Source: DATEDA01 sp035286595
Lineage (GTDB): Bacteria; Pseudomonadota; Gammaproteobacteria; Burkholderiales; SG8-39
DNA length: 37,303 nt
Assembly: GCA_035286595.1 (NCBI GenBank)
Contig: DATEDA010000116.1
Coordinates: 1-37,303, forward strand
Reading direction: 5' to 3'
Below the pieces are notes generated by a model. The model did not search any database and had not been told where the DNA came from. It saw only the letters and a program-made list of their open reading frames with translations. The position numbers and the translations under genes are program-made. The stretch's first letter is position 1. Each line of letters begins with the position of its first letter. This document shows positions 8,887-16,176 of the stretch, one piece after another.

Positions 8887-8906
8887 ATTACAAAGGCGAT
8901 CTTAAT
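8887..8906. promoter_or_regulatory. candidate LysR-type operator in the divergent intergenic region
   Basis: ATTA (8887-8890) and TAAT (8903-8906) form an inverted repeat separated by 12 bases in an unusually AT-rich stretch 15-35 bp from the LysR start. LTTR sites are typically short AT-rich inverted repeats around T-N11-A, so this is a plausible autoregulatory site. The assignment is inference. Confidence 0.3.
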
Positions 8907-8947
8907 GTATTGGACGGTATCAGTGGCCGGCCGGTACAGTCCGCGCG

Positions 8948-9889
8948 GTGCAGCGTGCCCAGCGAAGAGCGTCGGGGAGCGCGGCGGCCGCCTACGCCGC
9001 GCTCGCCGTGACCTCCCTGCTCTGGTCCGGGAACACCATTACCGGCCGGGCGCTGCACGACGCGATTCCGCCGGTGGCGTTCGCGTTCTGGCGCTGGGTG
9101 CTGATCCTCGCGCTGCTCGCGCCGTTCGTCAGCGGCGAGCTCGTCCGCCACTGGCCGGCGATCCGGCGGTCGTGGCGGATGCTCGCGGCGCTGGGGCTGA
9201 TGAGCACCGCGCTCTACCACGCGCTGATCTTCTGGGCGCTCCACTACACCGCCGCGATCAACGCGCAGTTGCTCAACTCGACGATCCCGCTGTGGGTGCT
9301 GCTGATTGCGTGGCTCGCGCTCGGCGCCCGCCCGACCCGCCGCGAATGGCTCGGCCTGGCGGTGTCGGGGACGGGGGTGGTGGCGATCCTGGCGCGGGGC
9401 GAATGGCAGCGCCTCGCCGCGCTCGAGTTCAACGCCGGCGACCTGCTGATGCTGGGGGGGATGATCGTCTGGTCGGTGTATACGCTGTGCCTTCCCCGGC
9501 GGCCGCTCGAACTGTCGGCGTTCGCGTACACGTTCGTCGCAGGCGCGTTCGGGCTTGCCGGGCTCGTGCCGTTCTACGTGTGGGAGCTTGCGACCGGCCG
9601 TGGGGGCTTCGCGCTCACCGGCGAAGTCGTCGCCGGCATCCTGTACACCGCGGTGTTTGCCTCGATCGTCGCAACGGCGACGTTCAACTTCGGCGTCGAC
9701 GGGGCGGGCGCCGCGCGGGCGTCGTTCTTCACCCACCTCGTGCCGGTGTTCGGCGCGGTGCTCGGCGTGTGGCTCCTCGGCGAGCCGGTGGGGTGGTATC
9801 ACTTCGCCGGTTTCGCGCTCATCCTCGCCGGGATCGCCCTCGCGACCCGCGTGCCCTGGCGCTTGGGAAGCGCGCGCGGCGCGGGCTAG
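8948..9889 (+). CDS. EamA/DMT-family transporter
   Basis: The 313-residue protein has ten predicted hydrophobic spans arranged as two EamA repeats. The first includes SLLWSGNTITGRAL near residue 30, and the second contains the typical ATFNFGVDGAGAARASFFTHLVPVFGAVLGVWLLGE block. DMT transporters export amino acids, nucleosides or other metabolites through the inner membrane; the substrate is not predictable. The start used is a GTG with no clear Shine-Dalgarno, and it is the least certain part. It is divergent from the LysR gene by 76 bp, so LysR control is likely. ilvD follows 34 bp later on the same strand. Confidence 0.85.
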   Translation: MQRAQRRASGSAAAAYAALAVTSLLWSGNTITGRALHDAIPPVAFAFWRWVLILALLAPFVSGELVRHWPAIRRSWRMLAALGLMSTALYHALIFWALHYTAAINAQLLNSTIPLWVLLIAWLALGARPTRREWLGLAVSGTGVVAILARGEWQRLAALEFNAGDLLMLGGMIVWSVYTLCLPRRPLELSAFAYTFVAGAFGLAGLVPFYVWELATGRGGFALTGEVVAGILYTAVFASIVATATFNFGVDGAGAARASFFTHLVPVFGAVLGVWLLGEPVGWYHFAGFALILAGIALATRVPWRLGSARGAG

Positions 9890-9923
9890 ACTTCGTCACA
9901 AAGGATTTCCGAAGGAGTGAGAC

Positions 9924-11654
9924 ATGCCCAAGAAGAGCGATTCCCTTCCCCACACAAAGGAACGGGGGACCCCTTCCCTTCCCCCGAATTGGCGCTCGCG
10001 CACCATCACCCACGGCGTCGCGCGCTCGCCGAACCGCGCGATGCTGCGGGCGGTCGGGTTCGGCGACGGTGACTTCGAGAAGCCGATCGTCGGCGTGGCG
10101 AACGGCCACTCGAACATGAACCCGTGCAACGCCGGGATCCAGCCGCTGGTCGAGCGGGCAATGCGCGCGCTCCGCGAAGCGGGCGCGATGCCGCAGGCGT
10201 TCGGCTTCCCGACGGTGACCGACGGTATCGGCATGGGCACCGAGGGGATGAAGTACTCGCTCGTCTCGCGCGAGGTGATCGCGGATGCGATCGAGACCTC
10301 GGTGAACGGCCAGCTCATGGACGGCGTGGTCTGCGTCGGCGGCTGCGACAAGAACATGCCGGGCGCCATGATGGCGATGGCGCGCATCAACGTGCCGGGC
10401 CTGTTCGTCTACGCCGGCACGATCAAGCCCGGGACCTGGAAAGGCCAGAAGCTCACGATCGTCTCGCCATTCGAGGCGGTCGGCGCGTTCACCGCCGGCA
10501 AGATGTCGCAGGAGGACTTCGACGGCATCGAGAGGAACGCCTGTCCGTCGGTGGGCGCGTGCGGCGGCCAGTACACGGCGAACACGATGTCCTCGTCGTT
10601 CGAGGCGCTTGGCATGAGCCTGCTCGGCAGCTCGCAGATGGCCTCGCCCGACCCGGAAAAGGCGGACTCGGCCGCGGACTCGGCGCGCGTGCTCGTCAAC
10701 GCGATCAAGCAGCAGATCCGGCCGCGCGACATCATCACCCGCAAGTCGATCGAGAACGCGATCGCGGTCGTGATGGCGACCGGCGGCTCGACCAACGCGG
10801 TGCTGCACTATCTCGCGATCGCCGCCGCGGCGGGCGTGAAGTGGACGATCGACGACTTCGAGCGCGTGCGGCGCAAGGTGCCGGTGCTGTGCAACTTGAA
10901 GCCATCGGGCCCCTATGTCGCGACCGACTTCCACCAGGCCGGGGGTGTGCCGCAGGTGCTGAAGATGCTCCTCAACCACGGCCTCGTGCACGGCGACTGC
11001 CTCACCATCAGTGGGAGGACGCTCGCGGAGGAGCTCGCCCAGGTCCCCGACGAGCCGCGCGCCGATCAGGACGTCATCCGGCCGTGGTCGAAGCCGGTGT
11101 ACGCGCAGGGCCACCTCGCGATCCTCAAGGGCAACCTTTCACCCGAGGGCTGTGTCGCGAAGATCACCGGCCTCAAGAAGACCTCGATCACCGGTCCGGC
11201 GCGCGTGTTCGACTCGGAGGGCGAGTGCATGAAAGCGATCATGGCCCGCAAGATCAAGCCGGGCGACGTGATCGTGATCCGCTACGAGGGCCCGAAGGGC
11301 GGGCCGGGCATGCAGGAGATGCTCGCGCCGACCTCGGCGCTCATCGGCCAGGGCCTGGGCGAGTCGATCGGCCTGATCACCGACGGCCGCTTCTCCGGCG
11401 GGACCTGGGGCATGGTGGTGGGGCACGTCGCGCCCGAGGCGTTCGTCGGCGGCCCGATCGCGCTGGTGAAGGAGGGCGACTCGATCACCATCGACGCCAA
11501 GAAGCGCCTGATCCAGCTGAACGTCCCGGCCAAGGAGCTCGCGCTACGGCGAAAGAAGTGGAAGGCGCCGAAGCCGCGCTACACCCACGGGCTGATGGCG
11601 AAGTACATGAAGCTCGTGTCGACCGCGAGCCGCGGCGCGATCACCGATGGGTGA
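9924..11654 (+). CDS. ilvD: dihydroxy-acid dehydratase IlvD
   Basis: The 576-residue enzyme converts 2,3-dihydroxy-isovalerate or -methylvalerate to the 2-oxo acid, the third step of valine/isoleucine synthesis. Fe-S cluster cysteines are visible at Cys68 (NPCNAG), Cys141 (VGGCDKNMPG) and Cys213 (SVGACGGQYTANTM). VTDGIGMG (98-105) and the C-terminal ITDGRFSGGTWGMVVGH are also diagnostic. The ATG at 9924 has GAAGGAG upstream. Oddity: residues 5-22, between the start and the conserved NWRSRTITHG, are encoded by a C-rich, T-interrupted segment with a stem-loop whose loop matches one in dsbD. This looks like a small in-frame insertion in a tolerant N-terminal tail. Confidence 0.97.
   Translation: MPKKSDSLPHTKERGTPSLPPNWRSRTITHGVARSPNRAMLRAVGFGDGDFEKPIVGVANGHSNMNPCNAGIQPLVERAMRALREAGAMPQAFGFPTVTDGIGMGTEGMKYSLVSREVIADAIETSVNGQLMDGVVCVGGCDKNMPGAMMAMARINVPGLFVYAGTIKPGTWKGQKLTIVSPFEAVGAFTAGKMSQEDFDGIERNACPSVGACGGQYTANTMSSSFEALGMSLLGSSQMASPDPEKADSAADSARVLVNAIKQQIRPRDIITRKSIENAIAVVMATGGSTNAVLHYLAIAAAAGVKWTIDDFERVRRKVPVLCNLKPSGPYVATDFHQAGGVPQVLKMLLNHGLVHGDCLTISGRTLAEELAQVPDEPRADQDVIRPWSKPVYAQGHLAILKGNLSPEGCVAKITGLKKTSITGPARVFDSEGECMKAIMARKIKPGDVIVIRYEGPKGGPGMQEMLAPTSALIGQGLGESIGLITDGRFSGGTWGMVVGHVAPEAFVGGPIALVKEGDSITIDAKKRLIQLNVPAKELALRRKKWKAPKPRYTHGLMAKYMKLVSTASRGAITDG
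9963..9986. repeat. in-frame palindromic element in ilvD
   Basis: CGGGGGA (9963-9969) pairs exactly with TCCCCCG (9980-9986) around the loop CCCCTTCCCT. A second TTCCCTTCCCC lies just upstream at 9941-9951. The same loop with a different stem is found inside dsbD (26523-26547). Both are read in frame, giving peptides that end in PSLP. Confidence 0.6.
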
Positions 11655-11715
11655 GTTGCCAGGCTAGTGGCAGGATAATCGCCAACCGAACCAACCCGCG
11701 CATCGAGGAGGACTC

Positions 11716-12144
11716 ATGCTCCGCAGCCTTGCCGCCGCAATCGTCCTGGCCGCCCTACCCGCGCTCGTTGCGCCGAGCGCGGCGCTGGCGCAGCAGCCCG
11801 CCAAGTCCAAAGTGGTGTTCCAGGTCAGCGACAATGACCCCGCCAAGTGGAACCTGGCGCTCAACAACGCGCGCAACGTCCAGACCGACCTCGGCAAGGA
11901 GAACGTCCAGATCGAGATCGTGGCCTACGGCCCCGGGCTCGGGATGCTCAAGAGCGATTCCAAGGTCGCCGGGCGCCTCGCGGAGGCGCTGGATAACGGC
12001 GTCGGGTTGCTCGCCTGCGAGAACACGATGACCAACACCAAGACGACCAAGGCCGACATGTACGCCGGGATCGCCTACGTGATGGCCGGGGTTACGCACC
12101 TGATGAAGCGCCAACGCGAGGGCTGGGCCTACATCCGGCCCTGA
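11716..12144 (+). CDS. exported DsrE-family protein
   Basis: The 142-residue protein has a Sec signal peptide (cleavage likely after AALA, about residue 25). A DsrE/DsrF-like domain follows: KVVFQVSDNDPAKWNLALNNARNVQ, then IEIVAYGPGLGML, and CENTM in the region where DsrE proteins may carry a reactive cysteine. Cytoplasmic DsrE proteins relay sulfane sulfur. Exported versions such as this are widespread in proteobacteria, but their role is not established. The ATG at 11716 has GAGGAGG 4 bases upstream. A GATAAT at 11674 could be its -10. It lies alone between ilvD and a ParA-like gene. Confidence 0.85.
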   Translation: MLRSLAAAIVLAALPALVAPSAALAQQPAKSKVVFQVSDNDPAKWNLALNNARNVQTDLGKENVQIEIVAYGPGLGMLKSDSKVAGRLAEALDNGVGLLACENTMTNTKTTKADMYAGIAYVMAGVTHLMKRQREGWAYIRP

Positions 12145-12154
12145 CCCGGGCCGG
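12135..12154 (+). terminator. GC-rich hairpin over the DsrE stop codon
   Basis: CCGGCCC (12135-12141) and GGGCCGG (12148-12154) form a 7-bp stem with a 6-base loop that holds the TGA stop. No T tract follows, so termination strength is doubtful. Confidence 0.3.
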
Positions 12155-12218
12155 CCAGCCCGTCGGCCGCCTGCGGTAAGCTCCCGGCGCTCACGCCAGG
12201 CAGCAAGGGGGAGGCGGC

Positions 12219-12833
12219 ATGCGATCGGTCCTGGTCGCGAATCCGAAGGGCGGCAGCGGCAAGACCACGCTTGCGACCAACCTCGCGGGCTACCTCGCAT
12301 CGGCGCGGGAGGTGGTGTGCCTCTGGGACCTCGACCGGCAGCACTCGGCGCTGGAGTGGCTGCGGCTGCGGCCGGGCCACTTGCCGCCGATCCTCCGGCT
12401 CGACGAGCGGGATTCGGCGCCGCGCAAGGCCGAGTGGCTGGTGCTCGATTCGCCGGCAGGGCTGCACGGCAAGCGGCTCACCGAGCTGCTGAAGCAGGCG
12501 AGCAAGGTGCTGGTGCCGATCCAGCCGTCGGTGTTCGACATCGCCGCGACGCGCACCTTCCTCGCCGAGCTCGCCGAGGAGAAGGCGGTCCGCAAGCAGC
12601 GCACCTTCGTGGGCGTGATCGGCATGCGCGTCGATCCGCGCACGCGCGCGGCGACGCAGCTCATCACCACGCTGCGCGAGCAACACCTGCCGCTCGTCGG
12701 CTGGCTGCACGATACGCAGCTCTACGCCAACGCCGCGTTCATGGGCTTGTCGATCTTCGACCTGCCGCCCTCGCAGTTCGAGCGCGAGGCGCAGTTCTGG
12801 CAGCCGATCGTGGACTGGGTGCGCGAGGGGTGA
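12219..12833 (+). CDS. ParA/MinD-family ATPase (orphan)
   Basis: The 204-residue protein begins with a deviant Walker A motif, NPKGGSGKTT (8-17), the mark of the ParA/MinD/Soj superfamily. A switch region DLDRQHSALEW follows (about 37-47) and a Walker-B-like VLDSPAG. Family members are ATP-dependent dimers that position DNA, chemosensory arrays, carboxysomes or flagella. No ParB-like gene, parS array or cargo gene is adjacent, so the cargo is unknown. It is short for a chromosomal ParA and lacks an N-terminal HTH. The ATG at 12219 has GGGGAGG upstream. The VOC gene begins 13 bp after its stop. Confidence 0.85.
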   Translation: MRSVLVANPKGGSGKTTLATNLAGYLASAREVVCLWDLDRQHSALEWLRLRPGHLPPILRLDERDSAPRKAEWLVLDSPAGLHGKRLTELLKQASKVLVPIQPSVFDIAATRTFLAELAEEKAVRKQRTFVGVIGMRVDPRTRAATQLITTLREQHLPLVGWLHDTQLYANAAFMGLSIFDLPPSQFEREAQFWQPIVDWVREG

Positions 12834-12846
12834 GGAGAGGCACGGG

Positions 12847-13746
12847 ATGAACCTGCTTGGACTGCGCAGCGTCGAGCTCGGCGTCGTCGACGTCGCGGCC
12901 GCGGCGCGCTTCTACACCGAGGTGTGGGGCCTCACGCCCGTCGCGTCGCCGGGCGGCGCGGTCTACCTCCGCGGCAGCGGCGCGCCGCACTACCTCGTCG
13001 CGCTCCACCCGCGCGCGACGCCGGAGCTCCTCGGCGTGACGTTCGACGCGCGCAGCCGCAAGGATGTGAACGCGCTCCATGCCGCGGTGAAGGGCGCGGC
13101 GGTGGGCGCGGTCGGTGTGCCCGCGGCGATCGCGGAGCCCGGCGGCGGCTACGGTTTCGCGTTCGTGGATCCCGAGGGCCGGATCTTCCGCGCGATTGCG
13201 GACGGCGCGCGGCACGCCGACAGCCCGAACGACCCGGGCCGACCGCGCGAGCTCGCGCATGTCGTGCTCAACTCGGCCGACGTGCCGCGCGCGACGGCCT
13301 TCTTCGTCGACGTCCTCGGCTTCCGCCTCACCGACCAGACGCGAATGATGGACTTCATGACCTGCAACGATCATCACCACAACGTCGCGTTCGCCCACGC
13401 CGACGGTGCGACGCTGAATCACATCGCCTTCGAGGTCCCGGACCTCGAGTCGGTGATGCGCGGCGCCGGGCGCCTCCGCGACCACGGCTACCGGATCGAG
13501 TGGGGCGTCGGCCGCCACGGCCCGGGCAACAACGTGTTCGCCTACTTCATCGGCCCGGAGGACTTCGTCGTCGAGTACACCGCCGAGGTCGAGCGGGTCG
13601 ACGCAGCCTACCGCGTCGGACGACCCGACGACTGGAAGTGGCCGCCGGGGCGCGTCGACCACTGGGGGGTGAGCGACCCGCCATCCGACCGGATGAAGGC
13701 GGCGCAGCGGAAGATCCGCTTCGCCGGGTCGATGGCGCCCGCCTGA
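12847..13746 (+). CDS. two-domain VOC family protein, extradiol-dioxygenase-like
   Basis: The 299-residue protein contains two vicinal-oxygen-chelate domains. The N-terminal one (about 6-120) appears structural. The C-terminal one (about 135-250) carries the expected metal ligands of type I extradiol dioxygenases: His138 (ELAHVV), His192 (LNHIAF) and Glu243 (VVEYTAE). A role in ring cleavage of a catechol-like compound is plausible but not proven, since related VOC proteins also do other chemistry. Its TGA overlaps the ATG of the molybdenum hydroxylase gene by one base (TGATG), so the two are translationally coupled and may act on one aromatic or heteroaromatic substrate. Confidence 0.85.
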   Translation: MNLLGLRSVELGVVDVAAAARFYTEVWGLTPVASPGGAVYLRGSGAPHYLVALHPRATPELLGVTFDARSRKDVNALHAAVKGAAVGAVGVPAAIAEPGGGYGFAFVDPEGRIFRAIADGARHADSPNDPGRPRELAHVVLNSADVPRATAFFVDVLGFRLTDQTRMMDFMTCNDHHHNVAFAHADGATLNHIAFEVPDLESVMRGAGRLRDHGYRIEWGVGRHGPGNNVFAYFIGPEDFVVEYTAEVERVDAAYRVGRPDDWKWPPGRVDHWGVSDPPSDRMKAAQRKIRFAGSMAPA

Positions 13747-16073
13747 TGGGCGAGTTCGGGATCGGCCAGCCGGTCACGCGGTTCGAGGATCCGCGGCTCC
13801 TGCGCGGCCAGGGGCGGTTCGTAGCCGACGTCAACCTCGCGGGGCAAGTCCATGCGTATGTGCTGCGCTCGCCGCACGCCCACGCGCGCATCCGGTCGGT
13901 CGACACGGCCGCCGCGGCGGCGGCGCCCGGCGTGCTCGCGGTGTACACCGGCGATGACCTGGCGGCCGACGGGCTCGGCACGACCACGATGGCGCTGAAG
14001 CGCAAGCGGCCCGATGGCTCGCCGATGTTCGCCCCGCCGCACCCCGGGCTCGTGCGCGGCCGCGTGCGCTACGTCGGCGATCCGGTGGCGCTCGTCGTCG
14101 CCGAGTCGGCCGCCCAGGCCAAGGATGCCGCCGAGCTGGTCGCGATCGACTACGAGCCGCTGCCGTCGGTGACCGCCACTGCGGAGGCCGCCCGCCCCGG
14201 CGCACCCGCGGTGTGGGACGAGTGTCCCGACAACGTCTCGAACGTCTGGGAGATCGGCGACCAGGCGGCGACCGACGCGGCGTTCGCCCGCGCCGCCCAC
14301 GTCGTACGGCGGAGCTACGTCATCAGCCGCGTGCACGCGCAGTTCATGGAGCCGCGCGGCGCGCTCGGCGCGTACGACCCCAGCGACGAACGCTTCACGC
14401 TCTACGCCGACGTGCAGTACCCGCACCGCGTTCGCAATCTCCTTGCGGGCGACATCTTCAGGATCCCCGAGCACCGCGTTCGCGTGGTCGCGGGCGACGT
14501 CGGCGGCAGCTTCGGCGCGAAGGGCTGGCAGTCCCCGGAGCACCGGCTCGTGCTGTGGGCGGCGCGCAAGCTCGGGCGGCCGGTGAAGTGGACGTGCGAG
14601 CGGAGCGAAGCGCAGCTCGCCGACGAGCACGCCCGCGACCGGATCACCGAGGCGGAGCTCGCGCTGGATCGCGACGGGAGGTTCCTCGGCTTCCGCGCGC
14701 GCACGACGGCGAACGTCGGCGCCTACATCAGCTCGGAGCGGAACCTCCTCGGCACCTTCGGCCACGTCGGCACGATGGCCGGCGTGTACACGATCGGGGC
14801 GGCGCACGCTCACGTGACGTGCGTGTTGAGCAACACCGCCTCGACCGCGCCGTACCGGGGCAACGGCCGCCCGGAATCGACGTACGTGATCGAGCGCCTC
14901 GTCGACGACGCGGCGCGCGAGCTCGGGCTGGATCCGGTCGAGCTGCGGCGGCGGAACCTCATCCCGGCTGCTGCCCTGCCCTACAAGAACGCGTTCGGCT
15001 GGACCTACGACACGGGCGACTACGGCCGGAGCATGCAGCTCGCGCTGGCGGCCGCCGATCACGCGGGGTTCGCCGCGCGGCGGGAGGCGTCGCGTCGCGC
15101 CGGCCGGCTGCGGGGCATTGCCGTCGCCAACGCGATCGAGCGCGCGGCCGCGCCCGGCCTCGAGTACGCCGAGATCCGCTTCGATCCGAGCGGCACCGCC
15201 ACCGTCCTCATGGGCTCGAAGAGCCAGGGGCAGGGTCACGAGACGAGCTTCCGGCAGATCGCGCACGCGCGGCTCGGGCTCGACCCGCAGGACGTCCGCT
15301 ACGTCGACGGCGACACCGACCGGGTCGCGTTCGGCGTCGGCACGTTCGGCTCGCGCTCGATGGCGATCGGCGGGGGTGCGCTGTGGGTCGCGGCGGACAA
15401 GCTGATCGTGAAAGGCAAGCGGATCGCCGCGCACCTCCTCGAAGCCTCCGAGGCCGACCTCGAGTTCACCGCCGGACGGTTCGTCGTCGCCGGCACCGAC
15501 CGGTCGGTGACGCTCAAGGACGTGGCCAAGGCGGCGTTCAGCCACGAGCGGCTGCCGAAGGGCATGGAGCCGGGCTTCTACGAGAGCGGGACGTTCGCGC
15601 CGGAGGCGTTCACGTACCCGGCGAGCTGCCACGTGTGCGAGGTCGAGGTCGATCCGGAGACCGGCGAAGTGAGGCTCGCCGGGTACGTCGTGGTGGACGA
15701 CGTCGGCACGGTGATCAATCCGCTCACGCTCAAGGGCCAGGTCCACGGCGGGGTCGCGCAGGGCGTCGGACAGGCGCTGATGGAGCGCGTCGTCTACGAC
15801 CCCGAGTCCGGGCAGCTCCTCTCGGCGTCGTTCATGGATTACTGCATGCCGCGCGCCGATGATCTCTGCGCGATCGAGGTCGGGGCCAATCCGATGCCGA
15901 CGCCGCTGAACCCGCTCGGTGCGAAGGGCGCGGGCGAGGCGGGTACGGTCGGCGCGCTGCCGGTGGTGATCAGCGCGGTGATCGACGCACTCGCGCCGCT
16001 CGGGGTTCGCAGTCTCGACATGCCGGCGACGCGCGAGCGGGTCTGGCAGGCAATTCGCGAAGCGCAGGCGTAG
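13746..16073 (+). CDS. xanthine dehydrogenase/CO-dehydrogenase-family molybdopterin-binding large subunit
   Basis: The 775-residue protein matches the molybdenum hydroxylase large subunit. It has an N-terminal a/b hammerhead domain (about 15-125), a Moco-binding GDVGGSFGAKG motif (250-260), APYRGNGRPE (368-377) and the catalytic glutamate in GAKGAGEAG (Glu731). The family hydroxylates aldehydes, purines and N-heteroaromatics with water-derived oxygen. The CoxL signature AYRCSFR of form I CO dehydrogenase is absent; YRG is present instead, so CO oxidation is unlikely. The ATG at 13746 overlaps the VOC stop. Oddly, neither the [2Fe-2S] small subunit nor the FAD medium subunit is encoded nearby, so partners must be elsewhere or be replaced. 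Confidence 0.93.
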   Translation: MGEFGIGQPVTRFEDPRLLRGQGRFVADVNLAGQVHAYVLRSPHAHARIRSVDTAAAAAAPGVLAVYTGDDLAADGLGTTTMALKRKRPDGSPMFAPPHPGLVRGRVRYVGDPVALVVAESAAQAKDAAELVAIDYEPLPSVTATAEAARPGAPAVWDECPDNVSNVWEIGDQAATDAAFARAAHVVRRSYVISRVHAQFMEPRGALGAYDPSDERFTLYADVQYPHRVRNLLAGDIFRIPEHRVRVVAGDVGGSFGAKGWQSPEHRLVLWAARKLGRPVKWTCERSEAQLADEHARDRITEAELALDRDGRFLGFRARTTANVGAYISSERNLLGTFGHVGTMAGVYTIGAAHAHVTCVLSNTASTAPYRGNGRPESTYVIERLVDDAARELGLDPVELRRRNLIPAAALPYKNAFGWTYDTGDYGRSMQLALAAADHAGFAARREASRRAGRLRGIAVANAIERAAAPGLEYAEIRFDPSGTATVLMGSKSQGQGHETSFRQIAHARLGLDPQDVRYVDGDTDRVAFGVGTFGSRSMAIGGGALWVAADKLIVKGKRIAAHLLEASEADLEFTAGRFVVAGTDRSVTLKDVAKAAFSHERLPKGMEPGFYESGTFAPEAFTYPASCHVCEVEVDPETGEVRLAGYVVVDDVGTVINPLTLKGQVHGGVAQGVGQALMERVVYDPESGQLLSASFMDYCMPRADDLCAIEVGANPMPTPLNPLGAKGAGEAGTVGALPVVISAVIDALAPLGVRSLDMPATRERVWQAIREAQA

Positions 16074-16123
16074 CGGATTTCACGGCCCCCGCGGGTCCGA
16101 GCAATTCCCCACTCCGCGCGCGG

Positions 16124-16152
16124 TTGGCCGGTGGTGACCGGGGGGCGATAAT
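16124..16152 (+). promoter_or_regulatory. sigma-70-like promoter of the DUF255 gene
   Basis: TTGGCC (16124-16129), a 17-bp spacer and GATAAT (16147-16152) lie 25 bp before the ATG at 16177, in the 103-bp gap after the molybdenum hydroxylase gene. Confidence 0.6.
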
Positions 16153-16176
16153 CGGCGGTCTCTCCCGAGCACCGCC

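Noticed and set aside
12219..12833. Plasmid or integrated-element partition gene
   Set aside because: No ParB, parS repeats, replication gene, integrase or attachment site is seen, and the flanking genes are chromosomal housekeeping types.
13746..16073. Form I CO dehydrogenase large subunit (CoxL)
   Set aside because: The AYRCSFR active-site loop is absent (YRG instead) and no coxM/coxS genes are adjacent.
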